The notes under the pieces were generated by a model. The model was not told the origin of the DNA and searched no databases. It worked only from the letters and a program-made list of their open reading frames with translations. The position numbers and the translations under genes are program-made. Below, piece after piece: positions 26,470 through 32,731 of a stretch of DNA of 32,731 nt (position 1 is the stretch's first letter; each line of letters opens with the position of its first letter). Source of the stretch: Methanobacteriaceae archaeon (lineage in GTDB: Archaea > Methanobacteriota > Methanobacteria > Methanobacteriales > Methanobacteriaceae); NCBI GenBank assembly GCA_013403005.1, contig JACBOA010000022.1, positions 1-32,731 on the forward strand, in the 5' to 3' direction.

Positions 26470-26843
26470 TTAGGTTTTTTTATTAATTATTTCTTCAATA
26501 CCCCTTATTATTTCTTTAACACTTTCTAAACTTTTTTTAACTTCATGAGGAGAAATTTCTCTTTTTGGGGAGCCCAATTTCACATTACTATAAAAATCAA
26601 CATTTCTCACTTCCCATAATAAGTCCATTTCATCCTTGTGATTGCTTAATAACTCTTTAGCTCTTTTTTTCCTAGAACTATGACTGTAATAATCTTTTCC
26701 ATTGATTTTATCCGTTAATGAAATAACAGCTGATTCAAAAGCAGCATATGCCAATCCAGCTACACTGCAAGGTCACCCTGTTCATACAAATCTTCTGCCG
26801 ATTTTAACAGATTTTTGGCCCTTTCCATGTCTAAGTCAGCCAT
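26470..26843 (-). pseudogene. HEPN-domain protein gene broken by a frameshift
   Basis: The gene starts at ATG 26843, overlapping the nucleotidyltransferase 3' end by 13 bp. It encodes MADLDMERAKNLLKSAEDLY and continues to DLAV, where it meets a TAG at about 26767. A different frame then continues without a break (AGLAYAAFESAVISLTDK) to the stop at 26470. Reading GCAGTAGCT instead of GCAGTGTAGCT at 26764-26774 restores one frame of about 122 residues, a normal HEPN length. The intact product would be the toxin-side partner of the adjacent nucleotidyltransferase. It lacks a clean RX4-6H motif; the matching place reads RNVDFY. The break could be real decay or a sequencing error. Confidence 0.85.
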
Positions 26844-27679
26844 ATTCTTTCGCCTTGATTCGATAAGTCTTTTTCAAGAGTTTTAATAGTTTCATCAATG
26901 TTTTCAATCTTTATATCTTTTTTAGGAATGGTAAATCCCTTTTTTATAACAGATTGAACTTCCCCAGTGGTTATCTCAGCCAGGTTTTCATAATAATCCT
27001 TTGAATGACCTTCCAGAGATTCAGCTTTTTTCAAGAATTCCTTTGCTTTTTCCAGACGATAAATAAGGTAAGATTTAGGGAAAGAATTTAATTGGGCTAT
27101 AACCTTGAATACATCGCCTTTAAATACAATTCCGTTGATGAGAGATTCTAATACCACAAAATCCACAGGATCATGTATATCATCCCAGGTGTACTGGTGA
27201 ATTTCGAACTGGTATGGTAGAAAATCGTACTTTAGAGTGTTGAGGGGTTTTTCACTTACCACTAAAACATCCACATCACTCTTTCGATTTGCCTGGCCAG
27301 TGGCTACACTCCCAAAGAGTATGAAAAGCTCAACATCACCTGCAACCTGATTATATAATAGATCAACTCTATTTTTAAACTCAGGGGTGATATTCAGTCT
27401 TTTTTCTTCCATGAATAGTTTCCACATGATCTGGACTATAGACATCTCATAATTTATTCTGAAAACCTTTTTGCGCTGGTTTTTTTTCTTAGTTATGATG
27501 TTACGAGCACTTAAAACTTTTAATATCCTTAAAACATTTGATTTGGAGATATTAAGTTCATTTGATAGTTCAGTTAGCCCCCATGTTAAGTAAGGCTTCT
27601 GGATCATTAAACGCAGTATTTTAACTGTATTTCTAGCTGCAAGATCTTCCAAGTTAAATTGTTCTAAATTTAGTACCAT
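26831..27679 (-). CDS. Winged-helix / MNT nucleotidyltransferase fusion (antitoxin-like)
   Basis: A 282-residue protein. Residues about 15-80 form a winged helix (LTELSNELNISKSNVLRIL, then a basic wing KKKNQRKK), probably DNA-binding. Residues about 100-200 are a minimal nucleotidyltransferase with G123-S124 and D135-V-D137 (LFGSVATG and KSDVDVLVV), the GSX10DXD pattern. A helical C-terminal part (about 200-282) follows. It pairs with the HEPN gene downstream, which it overlaps by 13 bp. The HTH suggests the antitoxin autoregulates its promoter. A TATA box 28 bp before the ATG implies a leaderless transcript. It differs from the smaller MntA at 12597, so the two pairs are not recent copies. 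Confidence 0.88.
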   Translation of the reverse strand: MVLNLEQFNLEDLAARNTVKILRLMIQKPYLTWGLTELSNELNISKSNVLRILKVLSARNIITKKKNQRKKVFRINYEMSIVQIMWKLFMEEKRLNITPEFKNRVDLLYNQVAGDVELFILFGSVATGQANRKSDVDVLVVSEKPLNTLKYDFLPYQFEIHQYTWDDIHDPVDFVVLESLINGIVFKGDVFKVIAQLNSFPKSYLIYRLEKAKEFLKKAESLEGHSKDYYENLAEITTGEVQSVIKKGFTIPKKDIKIENIDETIKTLEKDLSNQGERIWLT

Positions 27680-27701
27680 ATGTTCTAATATAAGTACTCA
27701 A

Positions 27702-27711
27702 ATTTATAAAG
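27702..27711 (-). promoter_or_regulatory. TATA box of the HTH-nucleotidyltransferase gene
   Basis: On the minus strand CTTTATAAAT is centred about 28 bp upstream of the ATG at 27679. This is the normal TATA-to-transcription-start distance, so the mRNA should begin at or next to the start codon. GTTCTAA occurs twice at 27661 and 27682, flanking the start, and may be an operator half-site. Confidence 0.6.
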
Positions 27712-27969
27712 GTTTGGAACATACTATTATTATATAAGAAATAAGTATTATTAATATATGGTTCAAAATAACTAAACCTAGTCCTGGTTTTTCAGGGTGG
27801 TACCAAAAAACTGTCCAACAATGATCCAGATATGAGTATAGGAGATCATCCCATATCAAGGAAGGAAGACCCCAGAATGGATAAGATAAAGAAATTAAAT
27901 TACCAGATAATATCGAATGATTTAACATCCAAGTATACTGTCAATAGGATTTATATAACTTAGAAGAAT

Positions 27970-27978
27970 AAAAAAAAA
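27970..27978 (-). terminator. Oligo-T tract after surface-protein gene 3
   Basis: T9 on the minus strand about 25 bp beyond the stop codon at 28003. Confidence 0.55.
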
Positions 27979-28002
27979 GAGATTTGTGAGGTATTAACCC
28001 CA

Positions 28003-29646
28003 CTATTTTTTCCTTGTACTGAATAGTCCACCCAATACCATCAGGGTAGCCAGGATTAATCCAGCTATTGGTGCTCCTGTTTTTTGCATCCCTATGGTTT
28101 TCTCAGTGCCTGCGGCCTGGGTTATCACCACATTGGCTGGTATGGGAGTCCAGAATCCGTCCAGGAGGGCGAATAGCCGGGCAGTTCCCCATCCATCGTT
28201 GGCGCGTAGTATGGCGGTTATTATTCCATTGACTGTTCCATAGGTTACCTGTTTGCTTCCCACATTTCCCAGGTCGGTGGTTATGGTTATGAAGGTGCCG
28301 TCTGGTATGTGGCCCAGGCCGGATGTGTCTTCACCATTGCTGTTGATGGTTACTCTGGCAGTGATGGTGGATGTTCCTCCGTAGGGGATGCTGGTGGGAT
28401 TGGCCAGTATGGTAAGGATCAACCAGGGGTCGGTGTCAACCAGTGCTGCGTCTCCTCCAATGTTTTTAGGGTTGTCCTGGGGGTTGCTGTTTGATCCCCA
28501 CCAGTTGTTGGTGGCGTCCACCAGGTAGACAGTATTATCATCACTGAATGCTCCACCGCTAGGAGTGCGCAGGTAGACTCCGTAGTATTCGTTGCCTATG
28601 ATACGGTTGAGGTTGACGTTGCGGTAAGTGGGTGTTACTGGTCCTCCTGCACCTCCTGAGAAGATGTATACTCCGATTGGCTGGTTATTGATGATGTTGT
28701 TGCCTATGATGCGGTAGGATGCAGCGTCCAGGTGGATGGCTCCACCAAGAGCTGAGTTACCCTGGAAGGTGCTGCCTGTGACCAAGAGGTCTGAGAGATA
28801 TCCAGAGAATATGGCTCCACCAGCTTGAGATTCTAGTGCAGTTAAGTAGTTGCTGGTGAACTGTGAGCTGGTTACGGTGAGTTTTCCCCGGTTATATATC
28901 GCTCCCCCTGCATTACCTGCATGGTTTCCAGTGAACTGGGAGTTGGCTATGGATACATCCCCCATGTTTATATATATGGCTCCACCGTTCCAATCAGCAT
29001 GGTTAGCAGTGAATTGGCTGTTTGAAATGGAAGCTGCTCCGTTCTGGATGTAAACTGCTCCTCCAGCTACACCTGATCCTGCGAAGTTTCCGTTGAACTG
29101 GCTGTTCTGGATGTTCACTTGATTGTTGCTGTATATGGCTCCTCCGTTGGTGGTGGCGTGGTTGTTGGTGAATGCACAGTTGGTTACTGTTAATGTTCCC
29201 AGGTTGCCGATGGCACCTCCGTAGCCGTATTCACCGTTTTTCATGGTGAGGTCCTTGATGGTGACTGTGGCACTGGATTCAATTTTGAAGATTTTGCTGG
29301 AGCCCAGGGCATCGATGATGGTGGAACTGGTCCCGGCACCGATGATGTTCATGTTTCTGTCTATGGCCAGGTTCACATCTGAATGCCCGGCACCGGTTTT
29401 GTTGTAGGTTCCAGCAGCCAGGTTGACATTTCCATCGGTTTTGACTCTGGAAAGCCCCACTTCTATGCTCTGCACCGGACCCACGTTACCCGGTCCTGGA
29501 GTGGGGGATGATCCATCCCAGGTGTCATCTCCATCAGTGGCCACGTACACATTATCCAAGCCATTAGCAGACACTGCTCCACATAATACCAGGGTGAAAA
29601 GAAGAACACTAATAAGGGTGATTATTGGAATCAATTGCTTTTTCAT
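28003..29646 (-). CDS. Adhesin-like surface protein 3 (beta-helix, Ig-like, C-terminal anchor)
   Basis: A 547-residue secreted protein. Residues 1-28 are a signal peptide (MKKQLIPIITLISVLLFTLV then GAVSANG). About 30-390 form a beta-helix of Pmp-like repeats (NSQFTGNHAGNAGGAIYN). NWWGSNSNP closes the helix, followed by an Ig-like domain (about 400-505) with GHIPDGTFITITTDLGNVGS. The end is KTIGMQKTGAPIAG, a membrane helix and STRKK. I place the start at ATG 29646, which follows a strong GGAGGTGA; the open frame extends upstream to a TTG at 29679 that would put 11 charged residues before the signal peptide. No DUF11 domain is present. Confidence 0.88.
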   Translation of the reverse strand: MKKQLIPIITLISVLLFTLVLCGAVSANGLDNVYVATDGDDTWDGSSPTPGPGNVGPVQSIEVGLSRVKTDGNVNLAAGTYNKTGAGHSDVNLAIDRNMNIIGAGTSSTIIDALGSSKIFKIESSATVTIKDLTMKNGEYGYGGAIGNLGTLTVTNCAFTNNHATTNGGAIYSNNQVNIQNSQFNGNFAGSGVAGGAVYIQNGAASISNSQFTANHADWNGGAIYINMGDVSIANSQFTGNHAGNAGGAIYNRGKLTVTSSQFTSNYLTALESQAGGAIFSGYLSDLLVTGSTFQGNSALGGAIHLDAASYRIIGNNIINNQPIGVYIFSGGAGGPVTPTYRNVNLNRIIGNEYYGVYLRTPSGGAFSDDNTVYLVDATNNWWGSNSNPQDNPKNIGGDAALVDTDPWLILTILANPTSIPYGGTSTITARVTINSNGEDTSGLGHIPDGTFITITTDLGNVGSKQVTYGTVNGIITAILRANDGWGTARLFALLDGFWTPIPANVVITQAAGTEKTIGMQKTGAPIAGLILATLMVLGGLFSTRKK

Positions 29647-30432
29647 TTCTTTTTCACCTCCTTTTACAGTTATGTCCAATAGGCAGTTTTACAATAGTTT
29701 ATAATAGTCTATTTCGTATATTTCGTATGATATGCCTATCATAAAGCTGCACTCTTATCAAAAGTTATTCAAATTTTCTTATCCCCAGATTCGATTAAAA
29801 GTAGTATAATCAAATCCTGATTTTGAATAACTTCCAAGGTTTAAAACTGTTTTTTAACTGAAGGAGGGAAGAAATTTATTGTTAATTGCTAAAAAAAATC
29901 TTAGATATGTCTCATGATTCCCCTAGCCCCTTTTACTGAATTTTCACTGAATCCGAACATTAAGCTATCTGAGATTAACTTAATGTTAAATTATATTCTT
30001 TATTTTGGTTTATTTATAATTATCTGAAAATATTGGGAACCGGGTAAAATCGGGTAATATCTACCGGGGGTTATTTTACTAAAAACATACGTGATGGATT
30101 CAAAAAGAGCCGTTAAGATGTAAAGAATAACCATACCATGTCTTGAGTTATGTAAAAAGAATAGAAGAATATAACTAAAGTTAGATATCTTAATAGGTAG
30201 TGTATCAGTTTGAAGTCCATTAAAACCTTTATAGTAATAAACTAATAGGATATCCAAAAACGTTTTCATGGTTTGTAAAACTTTAATTTAAAGTAATATA
30301 TGATTAACAATATTAATTTCATTAAAAATTTAATCTAATATCGATGTTAAAATGTATTTGATTAAAAATCTTATTTGATTAAAAAACTGATGTAAAATAT
30401 TTTTATCAACAAATGAATGCTATTATCAACAA
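29647..30432. other. Long divergent spacer between surface gene 3 and the epimerase
   Basis: 786 bp, strongly AT-rich. It holds the surface gene 3 promoter on the left and the epimerase promoter on the right. A minus-strand open frame at 30000-30269 (89 codons) encodes a hydrophobic, aromatic-rich peptide, but it has no ribosome site and no recognisable pattern. I treat it as non-coding with low certainty. Confidence 0.45.
29697..29742 (-). promoter_or_regulatory. Promoter of surface gene 3 with upstream dyad and 9-bp repeat
   Basis: A TATA-like CTATTATAAAC (minus strand, centre about 29702) lies 56 bp before the ATG, leaving a leader of about 30 nt with GGAGGTGA. Just upstream are two abutting copies of atttcgtat (29711-29728) and the dyad atgata-tgcc-tatcat (29727-29742). 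This is where an archaeal activator or repressor would bind. Confidence 0.45.
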
Positions 30433-30441
30433 TTGAATGGC
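30394..30441 (+). promoter_or_regulatory. Epimerase promoter with 17-bp direct repeat
   Basis: An AT box (aaaatatttt, 30394-30403) is followed by two copies of a 17-mer, ttatcaacaaatgaatg (30403-30419) and ttatcaacaattgaatg (30423-30439), 20 bp apart. From the box the predicted transcription start is around 30427, inside the second copy, so the leader would be very short. Confidence 0.5.
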
Positions 30442-31398
30442 GGAGATGAGATCATCAAAAACAAAAAAGTAGTGGTGACCGGAGGTCTGGGATTTATAGG
30501 ATCCCATATTGTGGAGGAACTGCACCCGGATAATGATGTTTTTATTGTGGATAATGAGTCCACAGGCAGGCATGAAAATATTCAGGACTTTGATCTTAAC
30601 CGGATCAGCCTGATACTGGGGGACATAACTGAGATAGATCTTCATGAAATCATGGAGGGTGCTGATTATGTTCTGCACCAGGCAGCATTACCCAGTGTTC
30701 CCCGCAGTGTAAAGGATCCTTTAAGGTCCAATGAAGCTAATGTAACGGGTACCCTGCGGGTGCTCATTGCTGCCAGGGACTCGGATGTGAAGAAGGTAGT
30801 TTTGGCATCATCTTCATCTGTTTATGGTGACACACCAGTACTGCCCAAAGTAGAGACCATGCCCCTGAACCCTAAATCTCCCTATGCCACCACCAAAGCA
30901 ACTGATGAGCTTTATGCCCAGAACTTCACTGATATTTACGGCCTTCCAACTGTTTGTTTGCGCTACTTTAATGTGTTCGGACCCAGACAGGATCCCAACT
31001 CCCAGTATGCTGCTGTGATTCCCAAATTCATTACTGCCATTATGAAAGGAGAATCCCCGGTGATTTTTGGTGATGGTGAGCAGAGCCGGGACTTCACCTA
31101 TGTGAAGAACGTGGTGCAGGCCAATATCCTGGCCTGTGAAAGGGATATGCAGGGTGTTTACAATGTAGCCTGTGGCAGGAGAACCACCCTTAACCAGCTG
31201 GTGGATATGATGGGCGAACTTTTCGGTAGAAAAGTCAATCCGGAATACACTGCCCCCCGACCGGGAGATGTGAAACATTCACTGGCAGATATTGATAAAA
31301 TAAGAAAGCACGGTTACAAACCACAGGGAAAGTTCATTGAGGAACTTGAAATAACCAAGGACTATTTTATAAACAAAAGCACTATTCTAGAACAATAA
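30433..31398 (+). CDS. NAD-dependent nucleotide-sugar epimerase/dehydratase (GalE/WbpP-like)
   Basis: An extended short-chain dehydrogenase of about 321 residues. The Rossmann motif is TGGLGFIGSHI (about 16-26). The catalytic residues are Ser/Thr in ASSSSVYGD (about 124-132) and the Y-x3-K in PYATTKATDE (about 148-157). RYFNVFGPRQDP and DGEQSRDFTYVKNV are typical of UDP-hexose 4-epimerases of the WbpP/GalE group. It probably interconverts UDP-glucose/galactose or their N-acetyl forms for surface glycans. The TTG at 30433 is the only in-frame conventional start before the NAD motif apart from GTG 30472. An out-of-frame ATG with its own 11-codon frame overlaps it, and GGAGATGAG lies inside the first codons, so the true start is uncertain. 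Confidence 0.92.
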   Translation: MNGGDEIIKNKKVVVTGGLGFIGSHIVEELHPDNDVFIVDNESTGRHENIQDFDLNRISLILGDITEIDLHEIMEGADYVLHQAALPSVPRSVKDPLRSNEANVTGTLRVLIAARDSDVKKVVLASSSSVYGDTPVLPKVETMPLNPKSPYATTKATDELYAQNFTDIYGLPTVCLRYFNVFGPRQDPNSQYAAVIPKFITAIMKGESPVIFGDGEQSRDFTYVKNVVQANILACERDMQGVYNVACGRRTTLNQLVDMMGELFGRKVNPEYTAPRPGDVKHSLADIDKIRKHGYKPQGKFIEELEITKDYFINKSTILEQ

Positions 31399-31702
31399 TT
31401 CGCTAGTGATGGTGCTAAACTTAAATTTTCTTTTGTTTTAGGATTTTAGATACATTATACGTGGGATTTATTTGTTTTGTTCCAATTTGAGTTAAAATTC
31501 AACATTTAATCCCTATTCAACCATAAAAATTGAAATATGCATAGATTGAACAAGGTAGAACATAAAAAAATGTAGAACAATTCAGTGCGAATCCGTGGAA
31601 ACTCCTTTAAGTTGGATAATATTTATATTAAAAGATAATTTCTCTATTTATGGACTTCAAATAGCTCAAATTATTGATAAAAAAAAAGATTCCGCAAAAG
31701 TA
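31399..31702. other. Spacer after the epimerase gene
   Basis: AT-rich, without a supported gene. T-rich stretches right after the epimerase stop (about 31424-31440) could end its transcript. A plus-strand open frame at 31595-31780 has no ribosome site and overlaps the small minus-strand gene, so I discount it. Confidence 0.4.
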
Positions 31703-31867
31703 TTAGTTTATTTTAACAACTTCACCATTGGCTTTATGAATAGTAACTTTCTTATTCATTTTTACGGATTTTCTGATTAACTCATCCTTATCAAAAGGTT
31801 TACTGTGAAGGACACGAATCTCATTGACACCTTTATCAATTGGAACTAAACCTTTGGTGACTTTCAT
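31703..31867 (-). CDS. Small basic protein of unknown function (54 residues)
   Basis: I do not recognise it. It starts at ATG 31867 with GGGGATG five bases upstream, and reads MKVTKGLVPIDKGVNEIRVL, then HSKPFDKDELIRKSVKMNKK and VTIHKANGEVVKIN. Composition is basic, with no signal peptide or membrane segment and no Cys pair. The hydrophobic/hydrophilic alternation near the end suggests a short beta hairpin. A TATA-like TTATATAA (31917-31926, minus strand) is about 50 bp upstream, so it has its own promoter. The ribosome site, spacing and coding-like composition make it a believable gene. It sits next to a transposase relic, which may have carried it or merely landed there. Confidence 0.55.
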   Translation of the reverse strand: MKVTKGLVPIDKGVNEIRVLHSKPFDKDELIRKSVKMNKKVTIHKANGEVVKIN

Positions 31868-31941
31868 AAATGCATCCCCATAAATTTTCTTTGTATGTTA
31901 ATTAATTATACATGATAACTTATATAATTCGGGTGTCTGTT

Positions 31942-32731
31942 TTATGTGAAGTTTTCCAAGGCGTAGATTTCTTGGATTTCGTTTTGGCCGTAGGATTATT
32001 ATTATTCCTAGTAAAATTACATTTAGGTAGGCTTTTTTTATAGACTGAGCGTTTGGTATGATGCGTGTATAATGGCCTAATCCTAAGTTTTCTTTGAGGA
32101 ATTTGTAATAATTTTTCAATTTTCCATCTTTTCCTTCGAAAATCCTCCCATATTGGGGAGTAATTCGAATAATCGTTCTCTTAATTTCTTGTATATTGCT
32201 CCGGACTTATTTCTATAGTCAAAATAATCTAATGGATTGATTATTTTGTCTTTTAACACTCCTAGAATGGTTTTTTTTTATTTGGAAATATATAAAGGAA
32301 CAAATTTTTGTATTTGTTTTATACCGTTTAAGTAATGTACATGTAACTGTAAAATCCTTTTATCTGCTAGTATTAGTTGTCCTATTTCTTATTAATCTTC
32401 TTCTTTTTAGTTCATGCATTTATTTCATCCAATATTTTTTGTATCATGGGGTGAACCCAGGATGAATTAGTATTGCATAGTGGTCTTAATGTTTCGTATT
32501 CAACTGCTAATGTCATCTTGAAGCCTGCGTAGTGGCCTTTAGGAGGTTGAAACGCCTCATTTATAGTCTTTATACAAGGCATGTTTGCTTTTGAAAATGT
32601 ACTATTCCATTAAATTTCAAATCAATGATTAAAGGGGTTGAATCAATTAAAACAGTTTTTATGTCGCGTATTTTTTTGAATTCTAGTTTATTTAATGTTT
32701 TTAATGCGAGTTCCAAGTATTTTTCTTCATT
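31942..32731 (-). pseudogene. Decayed DDE transposase relic, continues beyond the window
   Basis: Pieces in different minus-strand frames assemble into one transposase. From the right: VLIDSTPLIIDLKFN (about 32602-32646, first catalytic Asp), KGHYAGFKMTLAVEYETLRP (about 32480-32545), GQLILADK (32359-32382, second Asp), INPLDYFDYRNKSGAIYKKL (about 32190-32250), KNYYKFLKENLGLG (about 32075-32116) and a C-terminus GQNEIQEIYALENFT ending at 31942. In-frame stops and several frame changes lie between them, so it is inactive. The type is IS4/IS5-like DDE; the exact family and the inverted ends were not determined. The N-terminal part lies outside the window. Confidence 0.8.

Larger units (their letters stand above)
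27680..28002. other. Spacer with promoter and an orphan open frame
   Basis: The left end carries the nucleotidyltransferase promoter. On the plus strand 27781-27963 is open for 60 codons in a hydrophilic, coding-like composition, but the first start codon is ATG 27832 (43 codons) and no ribosome site is present. It may be a fragment of a lost gene. The T9 terminator of surface gene 3 is at the right. Confidence 0.4.

Noticed and set aside
27704..27928. Minus-strand hydrophobic frame upstream of the nucleotidyltransferase
   Set aside because: It covers the promoter of that gene, lacks a ribosome site and looks like antisense of the plus-strand orphan frame.
30000..30269. Hydrophobic minus-strand frame of 89 codons
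   Set aside because: No ribosome site, no recognisable motif, and composition typical of translated AT-rich spacer.
31595..31780. Plus-strand frame of 61 codons
   Set aside because: It overlaps the better-supported minus-strand gene at 31703-31867 and has no ribosome site.

Overview
The window looks like chromosome of a methanogenic archaeon of the order Methanobacteriales, most likely Methanobacterium or a close relative. The support is protein content: a FilR1-type regulator, an archaea-specific DnaJ-zinc-finger/S1/DHH RecJ-like protein, a KaiC-like double ATPase, several HisKA_2-type PAS histidine kinases, superoxide reductase plus rubrerythrin, and three large surface 'adhesin-like' beta-helix proteins sharing one C-terminal tail. 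DNA signals agree: GGAGGTGA-type ribosome binding sites, TATA boxes, oligo-T ends, frequent TTG/GTG starts and AT-rich spacers. The species call is inference; no rRNA, tRNA or CRISPR was seen.

Layout. 1-140 is a 20-bp tandem array reaching the window edge. 388-1230 is a FilR1-like regulator. 1436-4355 (minus) is a signalling operon: KaiC-like ATPase, a stand-alone receiver lacking the acidic pocket, and a histidine kinase with its own degenerate receiver. 4714-6900 is the RecJ-like protein and 7149-7646 a lipoprotein. 8059-9233 (minus) holds the oxygen-defence pair superoxide reductase and rubrerythrin. 9601-11949 is an 8-TM PAS-PAS kinase. 12187-13010 is an intact HepT/MntA toxin-antitoxin pair. 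13412-14374 encodes two small membrane proteins, and 14767-16239 a third, soluble, PAS-PAS kinase.

16438-21606 is an envelope-flavoured block: RmlA nucleotidyltransferase, then on the minus strand a UbiA-type prenyltransferase, a PHP phosphoesterase, a flippase-like membrane protein and a DUF362 protein, with a degenerate repeat array in one spacer. 21818-29646 carries the three surface proteins; a second, different nucleotidyltransferase/HEPN pair sits between the second and third, and its HEPN gene is broken by a frameshift. 30433-31398 is a nucleotide-sugar epimerase. The right end holds an unrecognised 54-residue gene and a heavily decayed DDE transposase that runs out of the window.

How the genes fit together. 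Three kinases share nearly the same transmitter but have different sensory fronts, suggesting a duplicated and shuffled sensor family. The nucleotide-sugar enzymes, prenyltransferase, flippase-like protein and adhesins point to cell-surface assembly. The most unusual module is the KaiC-like ATPase encoded with two pseudo-receivers and a kinase, which resembles in parts (not in proven descent) the pseudo-receiver/KaiC/kinase logic of cyanobacterial KaiA/KaiC/CikA. Nothing here is a certain new system; that operon, the shared surface-protein tail and the frameshifted HEPN gene are the best leads.
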